In this document: positions 11,777-24,752 of the stretch, one piece after another
How the letters are laid out: every line of letters starts with the position of its first letter
How positions within the stretch are numbered: the stretch's first letter is position 1
Origin: Lantana camara
Lineage: Eukaryota; Streptophyta; Magnoliopsida; Lamiales; Verbenaceae
Length of the DNA stretch: 64,000 nucleotides
Reading direction: 5' to 3'
Assembly: GCA_037501455.1 (NCBI GenBank)
Contig: CM074865.1
Coordinates: 34,206,501-34,270,500 of the forward strand
Translations under genes and position numbers: made by a program
Notes under the pieces: generated by a model
Seen by the model: only the letters and a program-made list of their open reading frames with translations
Told to the model about the DNA's origin: nothing
The model's database searches: none

Positions 11777-14700
11777 TGTAGCGCCCCAAGCGGTGGGGTG
11801 CCACACCCCCGCACTATGACCCGACACGCGTACGAAATAGAGAGTCCGCACACGAACCTAGTCACAGCGAACGGGTGACAACGAAAACACACACACTAGC
11901 TAGGCGGTACCTAACCCTGTGCAAAAGAAAATATGCAAAACATGACAGCGGATGTAGTACGAAATGCCAACTTTCAAAAACTTTTACCCACCAAGCATAC
12001 CACTTAGTACATACATCAGAATCAAATATACGGGTTCCACTAGTTCAGCAAACCTGTCCTATCCTGTCTCGAGTAATTGCACATCAAAACGGGTTCAACT
12101 AATCCGAGCACCTGTCCTAACCTGTGCCGAATTTCAAACATTCAAATCATATCTTCAAACCTGTACAAAACATATCCTATAAGAAATTTACAAATTATAA
12201 ATCAGAACAAAATAATTAAAAAAACTGAAACATGCAGACACAGACTCAAAAGACACAACAGACCGCCGCCTAGCACGAACTCCAACGCGAACCCAGACCG
12301 AAACCTGCACACTAAAAACATAAACGGGGAGGGATCAGTCCAAAGACTGAGCGAGGGGCTACCCAAACACACCTACATATATATAGAGCACAACACGTAG
12401 AAGAAGCAATGTTCGTGAACCCGGGGTTAGTTTTTGCACGCCAAAACAACTTCCCGTGATAGTAAATATATATAGGGAGACTTATCAAACAGACCAAACA
12501 AATCTTAACTCAAAGGTTTCTTAAGGCACAAACTCAGATTCATGCAGACTTAGCACACATACCGGAACATAACTCATTAGTATAAAAGTATACCAATTTT
12601 TATCTTAATTTAAGAATCTACCCCATTTCACGAACTCATGACAGACGGACAGACAGAACACTCGGCGGGTACTAATCACATCTCCAAACTTCCAGAAACA
12701 AAGGGACAAAACAAAGCAGAACAAAACAAGCTCCAACCTTCACACCGGGTGATAGAAGGGTTGACGGCCCTAACTATCCAAAAATGACACGAGACAAGGC
12801 TTAATTACGACCTTGAAACCTTCGACGGTTGCTTCCGCCGGCTCAAAAGAAACACCCTTCCCCAAACCTCCCGAGGTTAGGTGAAACTCTCAAAAGGAAA
12901 ATGTTGATGGAAGAGCTCGGTGACCCCACGGCCGACCTGAGATTACCATACCATTCTCCGGGGCCCAAACACATATAACACACATATATCGGAAACTTAA
13001 CCCGCAACCCACAGACAGGCAGACTTATCTGATGCATATCGTACTTATCATATCGTATGTACATATCACGCAGACTGACCTCGAAATCATAACAAACCGA
13101 AACTAAGCATACATAGGCTCATACATAGCGTTCTTTACTTTCAAACTTATGACAAAACTATCAAAGTACATATTTCACACATATCTACGTATATACCAGG
13201 CTTATAACTCGCACACATTCGAAAACGGGCACATAGCAATAGGGTATAACTATATCCTAACCTCACCTGGAACCAAACACAGCCAAAGACACAGCAAATA
13301 GTTCACCCCGGAACCTGCACGACTCACTTGTCACCACCCCGGGTGCACCTATACCAACTGAGCACACAAAACACAACACAAAACTCAGACTCAGACAGAC
13401 AACCACACAGGGACGCACGACAAATGCAATCACATAAGCAGGATTCAAATTCATATTAATTACATGCAAAACAAAACATTAAGGCATGTTCAGGTGCACA
13501 ATTAATGCAAATAAGAGGACTAAAAGGCAAAGCAAATTATATCATTTCATTTGTTACAAAAATAATTTATTTATTACATAACAAATTCAATTAACAAGGT
13601 TAATCAGTTCATATCATGCAATTTACACATTTCATATAGAGGCACGTAGTACAAGAACAATCAAATCACATAATAGTATGCTTCAAGTTTCATAGAAATC
13701 ACATGAGCTTACCTAGTAATTCCCAACCATACTAAGTTCATATAATTCATGTATAGCATATCCAATTCGTATATCACAGAACGGATTCAATTGACAAGGT
13801 TTACCTAATTAAATCAAACAAATTCATATCTTTTCCAAAATTACGCATATCCTTCAAGTTAAACAATTAGCTCAATTAGACAAAACGGGATTCAAATTGC
13901 AAATCAAAGCATCCACATATATCATAATTCATTTCATACATGATTTCATATACAATGGAGTTCATATAGATCGACAAATCAAGCAATTAAAAATTTATTG
14001 CAATTAAGACAATTAATTTCAAATATTCAAATTACACAAAATAAATCACAATAAATCAATCGGATATCCGATTGACGAACGGAAAGTGGCGTTGAACTCA
14101 CCACAACGAGAAGAACATTCTGACCGGACGCCGCCGGAATGCCACCACTGTAGCTACCGAAATTTGGTCGGACCGCCGCCGAAGGTCCCCGAAAAAATCC
14201 CGAAAATTCACCCGGTCAAGGACTCCTCGTGCTCGTTCCAAATCCTCGATCAATTTCTGGAAAATCCATGCTAATCTCCTCCAATTTCAGATGTAAGAAC
14301 ATGAAAACCCTAAAATCTTCAAACTCAAATTACTTCCAAACCGGTGAACCAAAATGAGATCCGAAAGAGGCATCGGCTTACCCGTGATGAGATTCGAAAG
14401 CCCTAACCTATCTGCCGGGAAAAATCCCTGGAGCTGGTCCTGCCGTAGTGCCGCCACTGTGCCGCCACGATCTGCCGCCAACTGGCCGAATCAGGAGTCG
14501 TGTGATCAAAGGCTACTAGTTCTCATCGTTCCGAATAACTTTCGTGAAGGGCCCGAGGCCAAAAGATCACCGGAAAAGGCCCCCGTTGGCCGCAGAAGTT
14601 TCTGCCGCCACCCACATCGTCGGAACCACCACCTACGGCCAAAATTGGATGAAAACGATGCCGGAAATGAACTCAGGAGGTCGAAAAACCTTGGAAAACA

Positions 14701-15492
14701 CTAACCTTCGTCGAAAAAGACCGCCGGAGCGGCGGAATCGCCTCCGCTACAGTGCCGCACGCCGCCGCCGCGAGCTTCAGTTGGCGCGTGCGGCGCCGTC
14801 GGGCCCGGATGGCCGCGCCGCCAACGTGCAAGGCTACGCCGGGAGCTCCTTTATCTGGGTCTGGGGCGCGTATCGCTGGGAGACGGCCGGAAGCCGCCGC
14901 GAATGGGCGGCGAAGTGGCGGCTCCGCCACCCCCGCCTGCACGACTGAAAAATGTCAATAACTCCGTCGTCGGTCGCCGATTGGTCAAGATCTTGGTACA
15001 GTTGTGACCGCGTCATCGAGCTCTCCGAAATGGACTATTAGTTCATCGAATTCCGTCGAGAAACGAGGAAGTTCTGGGTAATGCGTGAAAACACACCATG
15101 AGTGTGTGTGAGGATCGTATATCGCGGGAGAGGGAGGAGAGAGAGAGAGAGCGCTAATGTTCTGTCACATTAAACGAGGGTCCGGGTGTTTTATCCCGGG
15201 TCCTCGTGCGTAAAACGAAGAGGAGGAAAGGCTAACGACGTCAAAATTGGGCAAACTCAGAGTCTACGGACTCGTTTCGATACTCCGAACGCGTTGGAGG
15301 GGTCAAAGAGGTCAAAATCTCGATCGAACGAGTAGTGACCGAAAAACCCCTAAAAAGAGAAAATTACAAAGGGGCCCCTAAACTCTAAAAGAGTTCAAAA
15401 TAGGGCCACGCAAAACACAAAATCACACAATTAAACACGTAAAAAGGGGGAAATGTGGCGTACCTTATAAATCAGACGAGCAGGACGTTACA
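11777..15492 (-). mobile_element. Solo LTR B (Gypsy type) in the 3' LTR of A
   Basis: 3.7 kb with target duplication ACTTC at 11772-11776 and 15493-15497. On the minus strand it starts TGTAACGTCCTGCTCGTCTG and ends GGGGCGCTACA. Architecture is like A, with a GC-rich island (about 14080-14945), a donor at 13266, an acceptor ending at 12305, a CTCGCTCAGTCTTT box, and the CACCCGTTCGC end motif. Start and several segments differ from A, so it is a sister family. The open frames in the island are not conserved. Confidence 0.92.
12305..13266 (-). other. Candidate intron in LTR B
   Basis: On the minus strand the donor CCAG|GTGAGGTT starts at 13266 and the acceptor GTGTGCAG| ends at 12305. The 962-base length is nearly the same as in A (963) despite many sequence differences. 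Confidence 0.5.
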
Positions 15493-15888
15493 ACTTCGCC
15501 GGCGGTTTCCGATGGCGTTTCTTCGACACGCGTCCCTAACCTAGATAGAAGACGTCCCAGCAGTCCTTTCTACGTTGGCGGCGCAGCCAATGGAGCTACG
15601 ACGGCGGCGTACGCGCCGCCTGAAGCCGAAATGGTGGCGCGTGAACAATAACACGGTGGCGGTCCGGTGACTTTTTCCGACGAAGGTTAGTGTTTTCCAA
15701 GGTTTTTCGACCTCCTGAGTTCATTTTCGGCATCGATTTGATCAGATTCTGGCCATAGGTGGGGCTTCTGGCGTGGCAGCGGTGGTGCGGCTTTTGTGGC
15801 GATTTGGAGCTTTTTTGGCGAGTATTCGGCAACGGGACCTTCAGAGAAGTTGCTCAACTCGACGAGGCCGAACTTTTTATGTAGGTGG

Positions 15889-17065
15889 CATTACAAGAAA
15901 ACTGTCAATTTCCGACGGAATCAAGTTCAAAAATATAAAAATAAAAATAAATATTTTCTGACGGAAATTCCGTCGGTAATCCTTCGGAAACATTTCCAAC
16001 GGACAATGCCGTCGGTAATTCCGTCGGAAAATATAAAAATATAAAAATAAAAATAAAAATAAATATTTTCCGACGGAATACCGACGGTTTTTCGACGGAA
16101 TTTGTTGAAAAATATAAAAACAAAAATAAATATTTTCCGACGGAAATTCCGTCGGTAATCCGTCGGAAACTATAAAAATATAAAGATATAAAAATAAAAA
16201 TAAATATTTTCCGACGGAAATTCCGTCAGGAATCCGTCCGACGGAAACTATTAAATTTAATTAAATAAATTTTTTTCTAATTACTAATTTTATTTTTAAA
16301 TGTACAAATATCTTATAATGTAACTTATAATTAATATATTAATTTTAGAAAAAATTCTTATTATCATACTCTATATATTTTCAATAGATCGGAGAACTCT
16401 TAATTCTAATGAGTTTTATTTTCAATAAGTACTTTTAAAAAATTCCAATAAATATGATTATATTTAATTCATATAATCATATATTTAAAATTTTATATTT
16501 TAAATTAATAACAAAACGTATTTAAATAATTATTTGAAATAAGTATATAAATGTATTTAAAGACAAAATATTAAGAATAAGCAAGTTAGCCAAGTTGGTA
16601 AGGGAGTCACCATTCTCTCTTGGAGACCCGAGTTCGAATCCCCACGAGCGCAATAATTGTGGGAATTAATTCTCGCATTGGGTTGGCTCGCCGAGCTTAA
16701 GCTCGGCTCGTGGCTCATCTGAGGTGTTGGTGTGGCTTGTTTCGGGGGTGGTTCGGGTCTCACAAATGATTTTTTTTATTTTTTTTAGATTATTTACTTT
16801 TATTCTATTTTCCGACGGATTGTCCGTCGAAAAATCGTTTATTATTTTTAACATTTCGTTAAAATTTTCGTCGAAAATCCGTCAGTAATCAGTCGGAAAC
16901 ATCGACGGATAATTCCGTCGGTAATCCGTCGGTAAATTTTTCCGAGGACTAGTTATGCGACAACAATCGTCCGTCGGAAATTCGTCGGTATTTGATGTTT
17001 CCGACGGATTTCCGACGGAATTCCGACGAACAGTGCCGTTGGAATTCTGCTGTTTTCTTGTAGTG
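15889..17065. mobile_element. Non-autonomous CACTA (En/Spm) element
   Basis: Ends CATTACAAGAAAAC and, inverted, CACTACAAGAAAAC, with a 3-bp target duplication TGG (15886-15888, 17066-17068). Both subterminal regions are packed with direct and inverted copies of TTCCGACGGAA and CCGTCGG, the kind of motif bound by CACTA-encoded proteins. No transposase is present. The left terminal C-A-T differs from the usual CAC. The middle is AT-rich and carries a SINE. Confidence 0.92.
16581..16786 (+). mobile_element. tRNA-derived SINE inside the CACTA element
   Basis: Starts GCAAGTTAGCCAAGTTGG, a box A-like stretch, and has a box B-like GAGTTCGAATCC about 40 bases later, as in a tRNA-derived pol III promoter. 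A tRNA-unrelated body follows, ending in T-runs near 16770-16786. It lacks a foldable tRNA 3' half, so it is not a tRNA gene. The ends are approximate and no target duplication was found. Confidence 0.7.
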
Positions 17066-18592
17066 TGGCGGCCCAAGAATCGGCCGTTGGGGGTGGATCG
17101 CGGCGGCGCAGCGGTGGTGGAACGGCGGGGGTAGCTCCGGGGATTTTCTCCGGTAACCACTTTGGGGGTTTCGAAGATCTCGTTACGGGGAAGACAATGC
17201 CTCTTTCAGATCTCATTTTCGTTCACCAGTTTGGAAGTAATTTGATTTTGAAGATTTGAGGGATTTCGTGTTCTTGGATTTGAAATTGGAGACGATTGGC
17301 TTGGAATTTCCAGAAATTGGTTGAGGAATTGGAACGAGCACGAGGAATACTTGCACGATTGAATTTTGGGGTTTTTTCGGCACGTTCCGATGGCGGTCGA
17401 GCGGCGGCCAGCCACTGTTCCGATAGCTCCGGTGGCGGCGTTCCGGCGGTCTTCGGTCAGTTTGTCCGCCTCGTTGTGGTCAGTCCAACGCCACTTTCAG
17501 TTCGTCAATCGGATGCCCGGTTGATTTGTTGTGATTTATTTTGTGTAATTTGAATATTCGAAATTTATTGTTTTAATTGCAATAAATTGTTAATTGCTTG
17601 ATTTGTCGATCAATATGAATTCCAATGTGTACGAAATCATGTATTCAATGAATTATGAAATGTATTGATGTTTTGATTTACAATTTGAATTCCGATATGT
17701 CGAATTTGAGCCATTTGTCTAACTTTAAGGGGTGTTTGTGTAATATTGGGAACGATATGAATTTGTTTGATTTAAATTAAGTAAACTTTGTCAAATTGAA
17801 TTCGTTCCATGAGATATGAATTGAGTATACAATATATGAAATATATGAACTTAATATGTTTGGAATTTGATATGTAACTCCGTGGGATTTAAATGAAATT
17901 CGAAGCATGTTATTATATGATTTGGTTGTTCTTGTACTATGTGCTTTTATATGAAATGTGATATGTGTAAATGTTTTGATTTGAAGTTTGAGTCCCGGCA
18001 TGTCGAATTTTGTTAATTACTTAGCCTAGAGGGGAGGTTTGTGTAATTTTGTAAAATGTGTAAATTTGCATGATATGAATTAACCAAACCGTGTTAATTG
18101 AATCTATTATGTATTATATGAATTGATATGAAATAATTTGAATTGCATTGCCTTTCAAGTTCTCTTATTTGCATTAAGTGTGCACATGAACATGCATTAA
18201 TGTTTTATTCTGCATATAATTAATATGAATTTGAACACTGCTTACGTGATTGCATCCTTTAAGTGTTAAAGCATGTGTCGTGTGTCTCTGTGTGCTTGTT
18301 TGAGTCTGAGTCTGAGCCCTGTGTTGTGTTTAGTGTGTCCAGTTGCTTCAGGTGCACCCGGGGGGGAGGGGGGGTGACAAGTGGGTCGTGCAGGTTCCGG
18401 GGCGAATCGTTTGCTGTGTCTTCAGCTTTGTCTGGTACCAGGTGAGGTTAGGATATAGTTACGCCCTATTGCAGCGTGCTCGTTTTCAAATACATGCGGT
18501 TTATAAGCCTTATGTATACGTACATATGTGTGAAATATGTACTTTGATGGTTTTGCTATAAGTTTGAAAGTACGAAACGCTATGTATGAGCC

Positions 18593-21248
18593 TATCATCT
18601 CCAATATTCAATACATGCATAAGTCTCCAAAAGTTACAAGATCCCTAACATGGTCAAGCCGGAAATAACAAGAACATGAAAAGGCAATGCTAGACTCGAA
18701 ATAAATACCACTAGACTAACTCGACTCCCGTCTAGCGCCAACATTAGAAAACCTGAAAAGTATGGGGTGTCGGTCTATGAAAGGCTGAGCGAGGGGTTTA
18801 TAAATAAATATTAGCGCAATTACCATGCAAGTCATAACCTCGGGTAAGGTTTTATAAAAGAAAACAATATAAGTTCAAGAATAGAATATTTAGAACTCGC
18901 CCGAGATTACAACTATCAGATTAGACACTATAATCAATTTCAATCAATCAAACAGTGGCCCAGCGAGTGAGGAAAATTCTCCAACCTTACACCGACAGTG
19001 TACAATCATTCAGTTATTAAGTGATTAGGTGATCAGACAATCAATTTACAGTGCATAAGTAGCAGTTTTAGTGACTCCTTATCCCTCCGATGATGGTGGG
19101 ATTGCAAGGCCCCACCACCCAATCTCATTGAGCATAGCGTTCATGAGTCCCTACGCCCGGAACTCCTTCCCCCACTAATCTCCTAGTGGGTTTAGGGGTC
19201 ATCCCAAGGTTGTGAGGATAGTGAAAGAGTTACCCGTCAGCCCTTGCTTCCTCGGTTGGCTCAACACACTACCCTCGGGCCCAAAGTGATCATGCGTTAC
19301 TCGCCAAAACAGTCAATCAATCAATCAGTTCAATGGAATCAGTTGAAAATCGATAGAGTTTGGCAAACTATAGATATATAGATACATTTTGGCTTAAATC
19401 ATCACATAGGGTTATATGGGTTCTATATATCTAGAAATTAAACCTCACCTGACGAGCAACAGAACAAGACAAGGATACAACAAAATGTCCAAACGATCAA
19501 TGATCTCTGCCCTGGAGAAGAACTGGACAAGAAACGAAATAACGTGACCTCACGAGACAAGACTCAATATGAGACCAAGTATGACGCACGGCAAAGCTCA
19601 TGTAACACCTTAATACCCAAACAAATTAGCAATCAAGGGACATTTAAACATGTATGAGAACCAATTAACACTTAAGAGAGTAAAATAGTATCAAGAAATC
19701 ATGTAGTCATATCCTTCAATTAATTCAAGTTCAATTCAAGTAAGGCATGGACTCATACAATCACGTTTGAGCAATTAAGTACCAAGAAGTGTCAAGTAGG
19801 AGCATAATTATCAATTAATCAAGTATATATATCATATAATTAACATATGGGAGCCAAGAGAGTGAAAGGAATGCAATAAAAAAGGTTTTGGTGAAGTTTG
19901 GTAAAAAAGGATAATTTTAGGAAACGTACATGCCGAGGGAAAACTAGAATATCTTTAATTCTAGACGTGGGAATTAAGTTTTGTTTGTTGAGAATCAAAC
20001 TAGACAGAAAGACCTTTCCGATGGTATATGGCTCGTTTTCTAGTTCAAAGCGAGGAGAAAATGGCATATGCTTGAAGTTAGGCGAGTGCAGTTTGTCGGA
20101 AAAGTGGTGACACCTAAAATAATTGATTATATCTCACAATTTACAAAATATATTAAGATAATTTCAATAGGAGGTTTTTCTAGACTTCAAGAGGTTTTCG
20201 TGGCTTCAAAAAGCAGATCATTTGGAGTTCGGATGAGGGAGAAATGCCCGTTTGAAAATTGGTCTGAAAACAGAAACGGGCGTATGAAAACCTCCTGTAA
20301 CAGTGCCAAACGGGCGTTTGGTGCTATAACTAGAAGCCCAGACGGGCGTTTGGGAAGGTTCTGTCCGAAAAATAGCAGGGGAAAAACAGGGGATTGGCTG
20401 GAATGGCTCCCAACTCTTCCCACACCATACCACAACAAATAAAACATCTCAAAATCAACATATAACATGCATATGGGTCATATATATCACTTAGGCATCA
20501 AAAGAACCAAGATATCATACATTAATTCATCAAAATCTTCATATGAAACCCTTATGTACACAAATGATCACCCAAGCTCAACTTCATGTAACTCATGATT
20601 AAGATGCACAAAACCAACCCAAGACCATCATATATGATTCATATAATCTCATGGAATGCAAAGAACCACAAAACCCTAACTTTGCTATCATGAATCCTCA
20701 AAGATATATGTATGCTCTCACCTTGAAGATGGAGGAGATCAAGGGGAAAAAGAAAGAGATGGTATGGAGCTTGATTCTTGGTGATTATGGAAGATAATCC
20801 TTAGCTTCTCCTTGCTTGGCTTGGATCGATATTGGAGGGAGGAGAGAAAGAGATGTTTGTGCTTTGTTCTTGTATAAAGAATGAAGGAGAAAATGTATGT
20901 AGGTGTGTATATATTATATTGTGATTGAGGGAGGAAGAAAGGAAGGAAATTGCACAACAATCCTCTAAGAATTTAAGTGATGCAACTAAGTTCTAACTCA
21001 TGAAATGTGATCAATTAAATCCAAAGAAAGGTTCATGCAATTTAATCCTCAAATTATAGAAATAGATCAAGTAAAGTCATATAATCAATTAAGTCATTTT
21101 CGACAATTAATTCAGGTATCACTTAAATACAAATTATTCAATAATTCATGATTTGAGAATAATATCACATATATTTTCACATAAACATATAAGAATATCG
21201 TTCATATAATGTCACTTAATGCACAATAGGAAAAATTGGGGTGTTACA
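18593..21248 (-). repeat. LTR of C, left copy, truncated
   Basis: Minus-strand start at 21248 (TGTAACACCCCAATTTTTCC). It is cut at 18593, where it abuts LTR A at TATGAGCC. It carries the four palindromes (20241-20355), the candidate donor at 19448 and acceptor ending at 18753. It differs visibly from the other two C LTRs. Confidence 0.88.
20241..20355 (-). repeat. Four-palindrome array, C left LTR
   Basis: Sites around 20242, 20271, 20306 and 20338 centre on AAACGGGCGTTT or variants, for example CCAAACGGGCGTTTGG. Spacings are about 29, 35 and 32 bases. The matching arrays are at 36382-36495 in the right C LTR and in both E LTRs. Confidence 0.65.
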
Positions 21249-21295
21249 ATTCTCTCCCCCTTAAGAGGACCTGGTCCCCAGGTCCACTCTCGAGT
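21249..21295 (-). other. Polypurine tract and pre-tract hairpin of C, copy 1
   Basis: On the minus strand, GGACCTGGGGACCAGGTCC is followed by CTTAAGGGGGAGAGAAT and then the LTR start. The same order occurs in E (53830-53860) and copy 2 (30994-31040). Confidence 0.8.
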
Positions 21296-21307
21296 TCGGA
21301 ACTTAAA

Positions 21308-21480
21308 ACAACAACGAGAGAGCCCCGTCTCTCAACAAGTAATGAGAGCACCTCGTCTCTCGAACAAGCAATGAGAGAACCCCGTCTCTCCAAAAAGTAT
21401 TGAGAAAACCCCGTCTCTCAAGCAAGCAATGAGAGAACCCCGTCTCTCAAACAAGCAATGAGAGAACCCCGTCTCTCACT
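21308..21480 (-). repeat. Six-unit hairpin repeat beside the C tract, copy 1
   Basis: Units about 28-29 bases apart hold GAGAGACGGGGTTCTCTC on the minus strand: a 6-bp stem with a CGGGGT loop. This is the same core as the later units of the A array. Copy 2 has six units at 31058-31225. Confidence 0.85.
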
Positions 21481-22578
21481 CACACAGGATAATAATCCAA
21501 GAGAACAATTATAAACATATTTATATAGTTATCACATGAGGAGCAAGTAGAGCAAGATCAATTACATCAATCTCCGATTATATAAAAGCAATTTGCAATC
21601 AACAAGGAATTATATACATCAATAATGCAATTCCATGTTGTACGTTATATGCATGGTTAAGTGTGCCGTTCACCGTTGCTTTAGAAAACGTCTATAGTGG
21701 TAATCCGTTTCAACACTTGATTTGATGTTGGAAGTTCTTTTACCTTTGGTGTCCTGTCGGAAATTGCCCGAGGTACTCAATACTTCCATGATTAATCGGT
21801 GTTCATTCTACGACTGATTCTCTTATCTTTACTAACCATCACAATCCGTTACTCCGCTCTTGAGTATGTGCTCGCCTGTAACCTAATTAACTCGCTTCTC
21901 GTCACGAATGTTACCCGGTTCCTCAATTACTTGATCTCATCTTTATTACTCGAATCATAGTCCTCAATCCTGGTAGTGTCTCCAGTTTATTATAGAAAAC
22001 AACCGACAATCCGTATTCTCTTCTGTTTAAAATATGTATTCCTTCTTGGGTATTCCACTTCCCTCTCGGTTAAATTAACTCTTACTTTGTTCATCACCGA
22101 ATGTGATAATTTGATCGGCATCACCGATTCGACGCTTTCCCTTACCAAACCCTTCTCGAATACTTAAGTTTAACTCTCGAAGCGCTTACCACTTCCACTA
22201 TTATTCCGGAAGTTTTACCCCGTCTTATCCATTAAGTTTTCAACTCTTTGAATCCGTATCTTCATCTATCAAGGCACTTGTCTCTTCCAGTATTATTAAC
22301 GAAGTCTTCCTCATCTCGTTCTTGAAATTTCACCAAGTGCTAAATCTCCCACCATTCGTTGAATACCTATATCCAGTCCTTGAAGTGCTTCTCCTTGTTA
22401 AAATTCTTATCAAAATTTTCTCATCCCAACCTTAAAGATCATCAAATGTCAGAATCATCTAATTCTTTTCTTTTGCCACTTCCAAGAGATCCCATAGGTA
22501 TTAACTCTTGCATTTTTGTTGCTTCTATTGGAAGTAGTCCGTTTGAGCTAATCCATTAATTTGAAGTTATTTCCTGTC

Positions 22579-22607
22579 AACTCTCCCCCTTAAGAACGCC
22601 TGGTCTT
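22579..22607 (-). other. Second polypurine-like tract inside C, copy 1
   Basis: On the minus strand, GACCAGGCGTTCTTAAGGGG runs into GGAGAG. This closely resembles the true tract 1.3 kb downstream, but no LTR follows. It is repeated in copy 2 at 32325-32352. Confidence 0.6.
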
Positions 22608-24740
22608 ATCCGTTGGCTCATAACACCACTTCATACTTTAGAGATTCTCGACTTCTTCAACTCAGCTTCCTTGATAAAGAAGATTCAAATCTCGCCACTT
22701 GTCCGGAAACTTTATCTCACATTTGCTTTGAAGCGACTGCTAGGAATAGCAGCCCATTTCCTTCCATTCCAACTCCCGGCAACTTTTCCCTGCCTCTTAA
22801 TTGCTCTTTCCTTTTTAGTCCACACTTTGCAATCCAATTATTTCTTCCCTTATTATGATTTGGGGGTGTATCGGTTGGAGTAATGCTTGATGAATAAAGT
22901 GGGAAGAGTTCCTATTAATAAAACACTTAAAATGCATGTTGGGTTAAGATGCCGATGCACGTATTACACTTATAAGTAAATAAAGATGCAACACATTAGA
23001 ACAATTAAGCTCAATTAGAGATGCGCATATGATTAAGAAATTTAAATAATTTAAAACAACGTATGATGCACGTGCCATGAATGCGTTAAACCTGTTACCG
23101 TAGTTGCATCCTTTAACTTGACACCTGTTCCTTGTTTTGTTGAATTACGAGCTTGCCTCGATTTTGTTGGTTATTTCTTGTTACCCACGGTCTTCCAATT
23201 CTTCAAAATCATTAACATCAACTTGTACATATCTATCACTCAAGACTTGAAATTTCTTGAACTCGATTCCTTCCCCAAGTATTCCTTGAACCCATCTTTC
23301 CCAATTATCAACTGCTAAGTGTTGATCCTTCACTAGAAGTATCTCCCCGATCAATGATTCCTTGTATCACTTGTATAACCTTATAAGTCGAGGCGATGAT
23401 TTCTGAACTTAAATTCTTCCGATTGTTACTTTGGTCAAAGCTTCTTCGTTATTCTTTATGAGTTCGAACAGTTAAATGAATTCATCTTTTAATTACTTAC
23501 ACCTGCACGTATAATTCCTTTCTAAAACTCCTTGCCTTTCTTTATCGTTTCCACTTACTGATCCATATCTTCCAATTCCACCTCAGCATATAGCAATTCA
23601 TCTTGGATCCGAAAATAAATTCAATTCAATTGAAGATAGAATCTTAAGTATCTTGACTTTCCATGAACTTGAACCTGCTATATTAATCAATCTTCTTTAC
23701 TCCTTTCTATCCGTCTTCCCTTTTAACCCGAAATCCAAAATATCTCAATTCCCTGTAGATCTACATCAACTACCTCCTTACTCGATTCTTCTACTTGATG
23801 TATTTACAAACCCAAAATTGGTTGATTTCTTAAAATTCCCAATCGATCCGAACCCTTTTCCAAAGCATGAAGTGTCTTGATCCCTCTTTGACTTAATTCC
23901 CAAAGTTCAACTGCGATCTGAATTACATGAATTACTTTCCTCCTAGAACTTGGTTTTGGTTCCTACTAGTGGAAAAAAAATCCTCAACTTGCTTGCAATC
24001 TGAACATTGGATCCTTGGTACCCTCAAGGCTTCCTTCTCTCTCTTAAGTTAAATGAACCTCTTGTCCCCGGTTAACCAACTTCTTTAATAATAAAATCCC
24101 ACGGGTTTATCTTGTAAATTGTAAGCCTCACTTCTTAGCACGGTCTCTTCGAGTATCCCTTAACCTCACTAGATCTTGTGGGTTACTCCCTCAATGGGTC
24201 CTTCCATTCCGAATCTTATCACTTGAATTATAACCCGATTAGAGAAAACCATAGCTCTTGAATTCTTGTGTGAAGTTCCCCCGGTGCCTTCCTTATAACC
24301 TCAAAGCTAGAGAAAGAAGCTTGCAATAGATTGAGGTTGTCTTAGAAATTGGCCGTGGGTTGACATGATCTTTATAGCCTATAATCACAACTTGTCTCAA
24401 TTATAAATGCTTGGGGTTAGTGAGTGCATATAGCACATAATTAACATTTAAACACATATTTATGCGAAATGCAGCAATTAATTCAACTAAGTTAAAGTAA
24501 AACACATTAAACATATAAATTCCAAGCCATAGAAGGTCATTTAATCATCAAGTAGTAACGTAAATCAATGCCATGCACAAGTCATCAAGTAGCTCAAGGA
24601 TGTTCAAGTAAGTTCAAATAAATTCAAATAAGTTCAAGTAGTACCAATTAAGATGCAAGACTCGCAAATGATCAATTAATCCTATGTCGTACGACTTAGA
24701 CTCACAAGACACGACACTAGAACCACGGTTTTGCAACCTG

Positions 24741-24752
24741 GCTCTGATACCA
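24741..24752 (-). other. Primer binding site of C, copy 1
   Basis: TGGTATCAGAGC on the minus strand, seven bases from the LTR end at 24760. The spacer (TCTTAGG) is nearly that of A (TCTTAAG). Confidence 0.9.

Noticed and set aside
16581..16660. Functional tRNA gene
   Set aside because: Box A and box B are present, but the acceptor and anticodon arms cannot be formed. The body and T-rich tail fit a SINE.
22359..23880. Several plus-strand open frames of 60-81 codons, repeated at 32104-33628
   Set aside because: They are antisense to element C, contain no recognised motif, and recur only because the internal region is duplicated.
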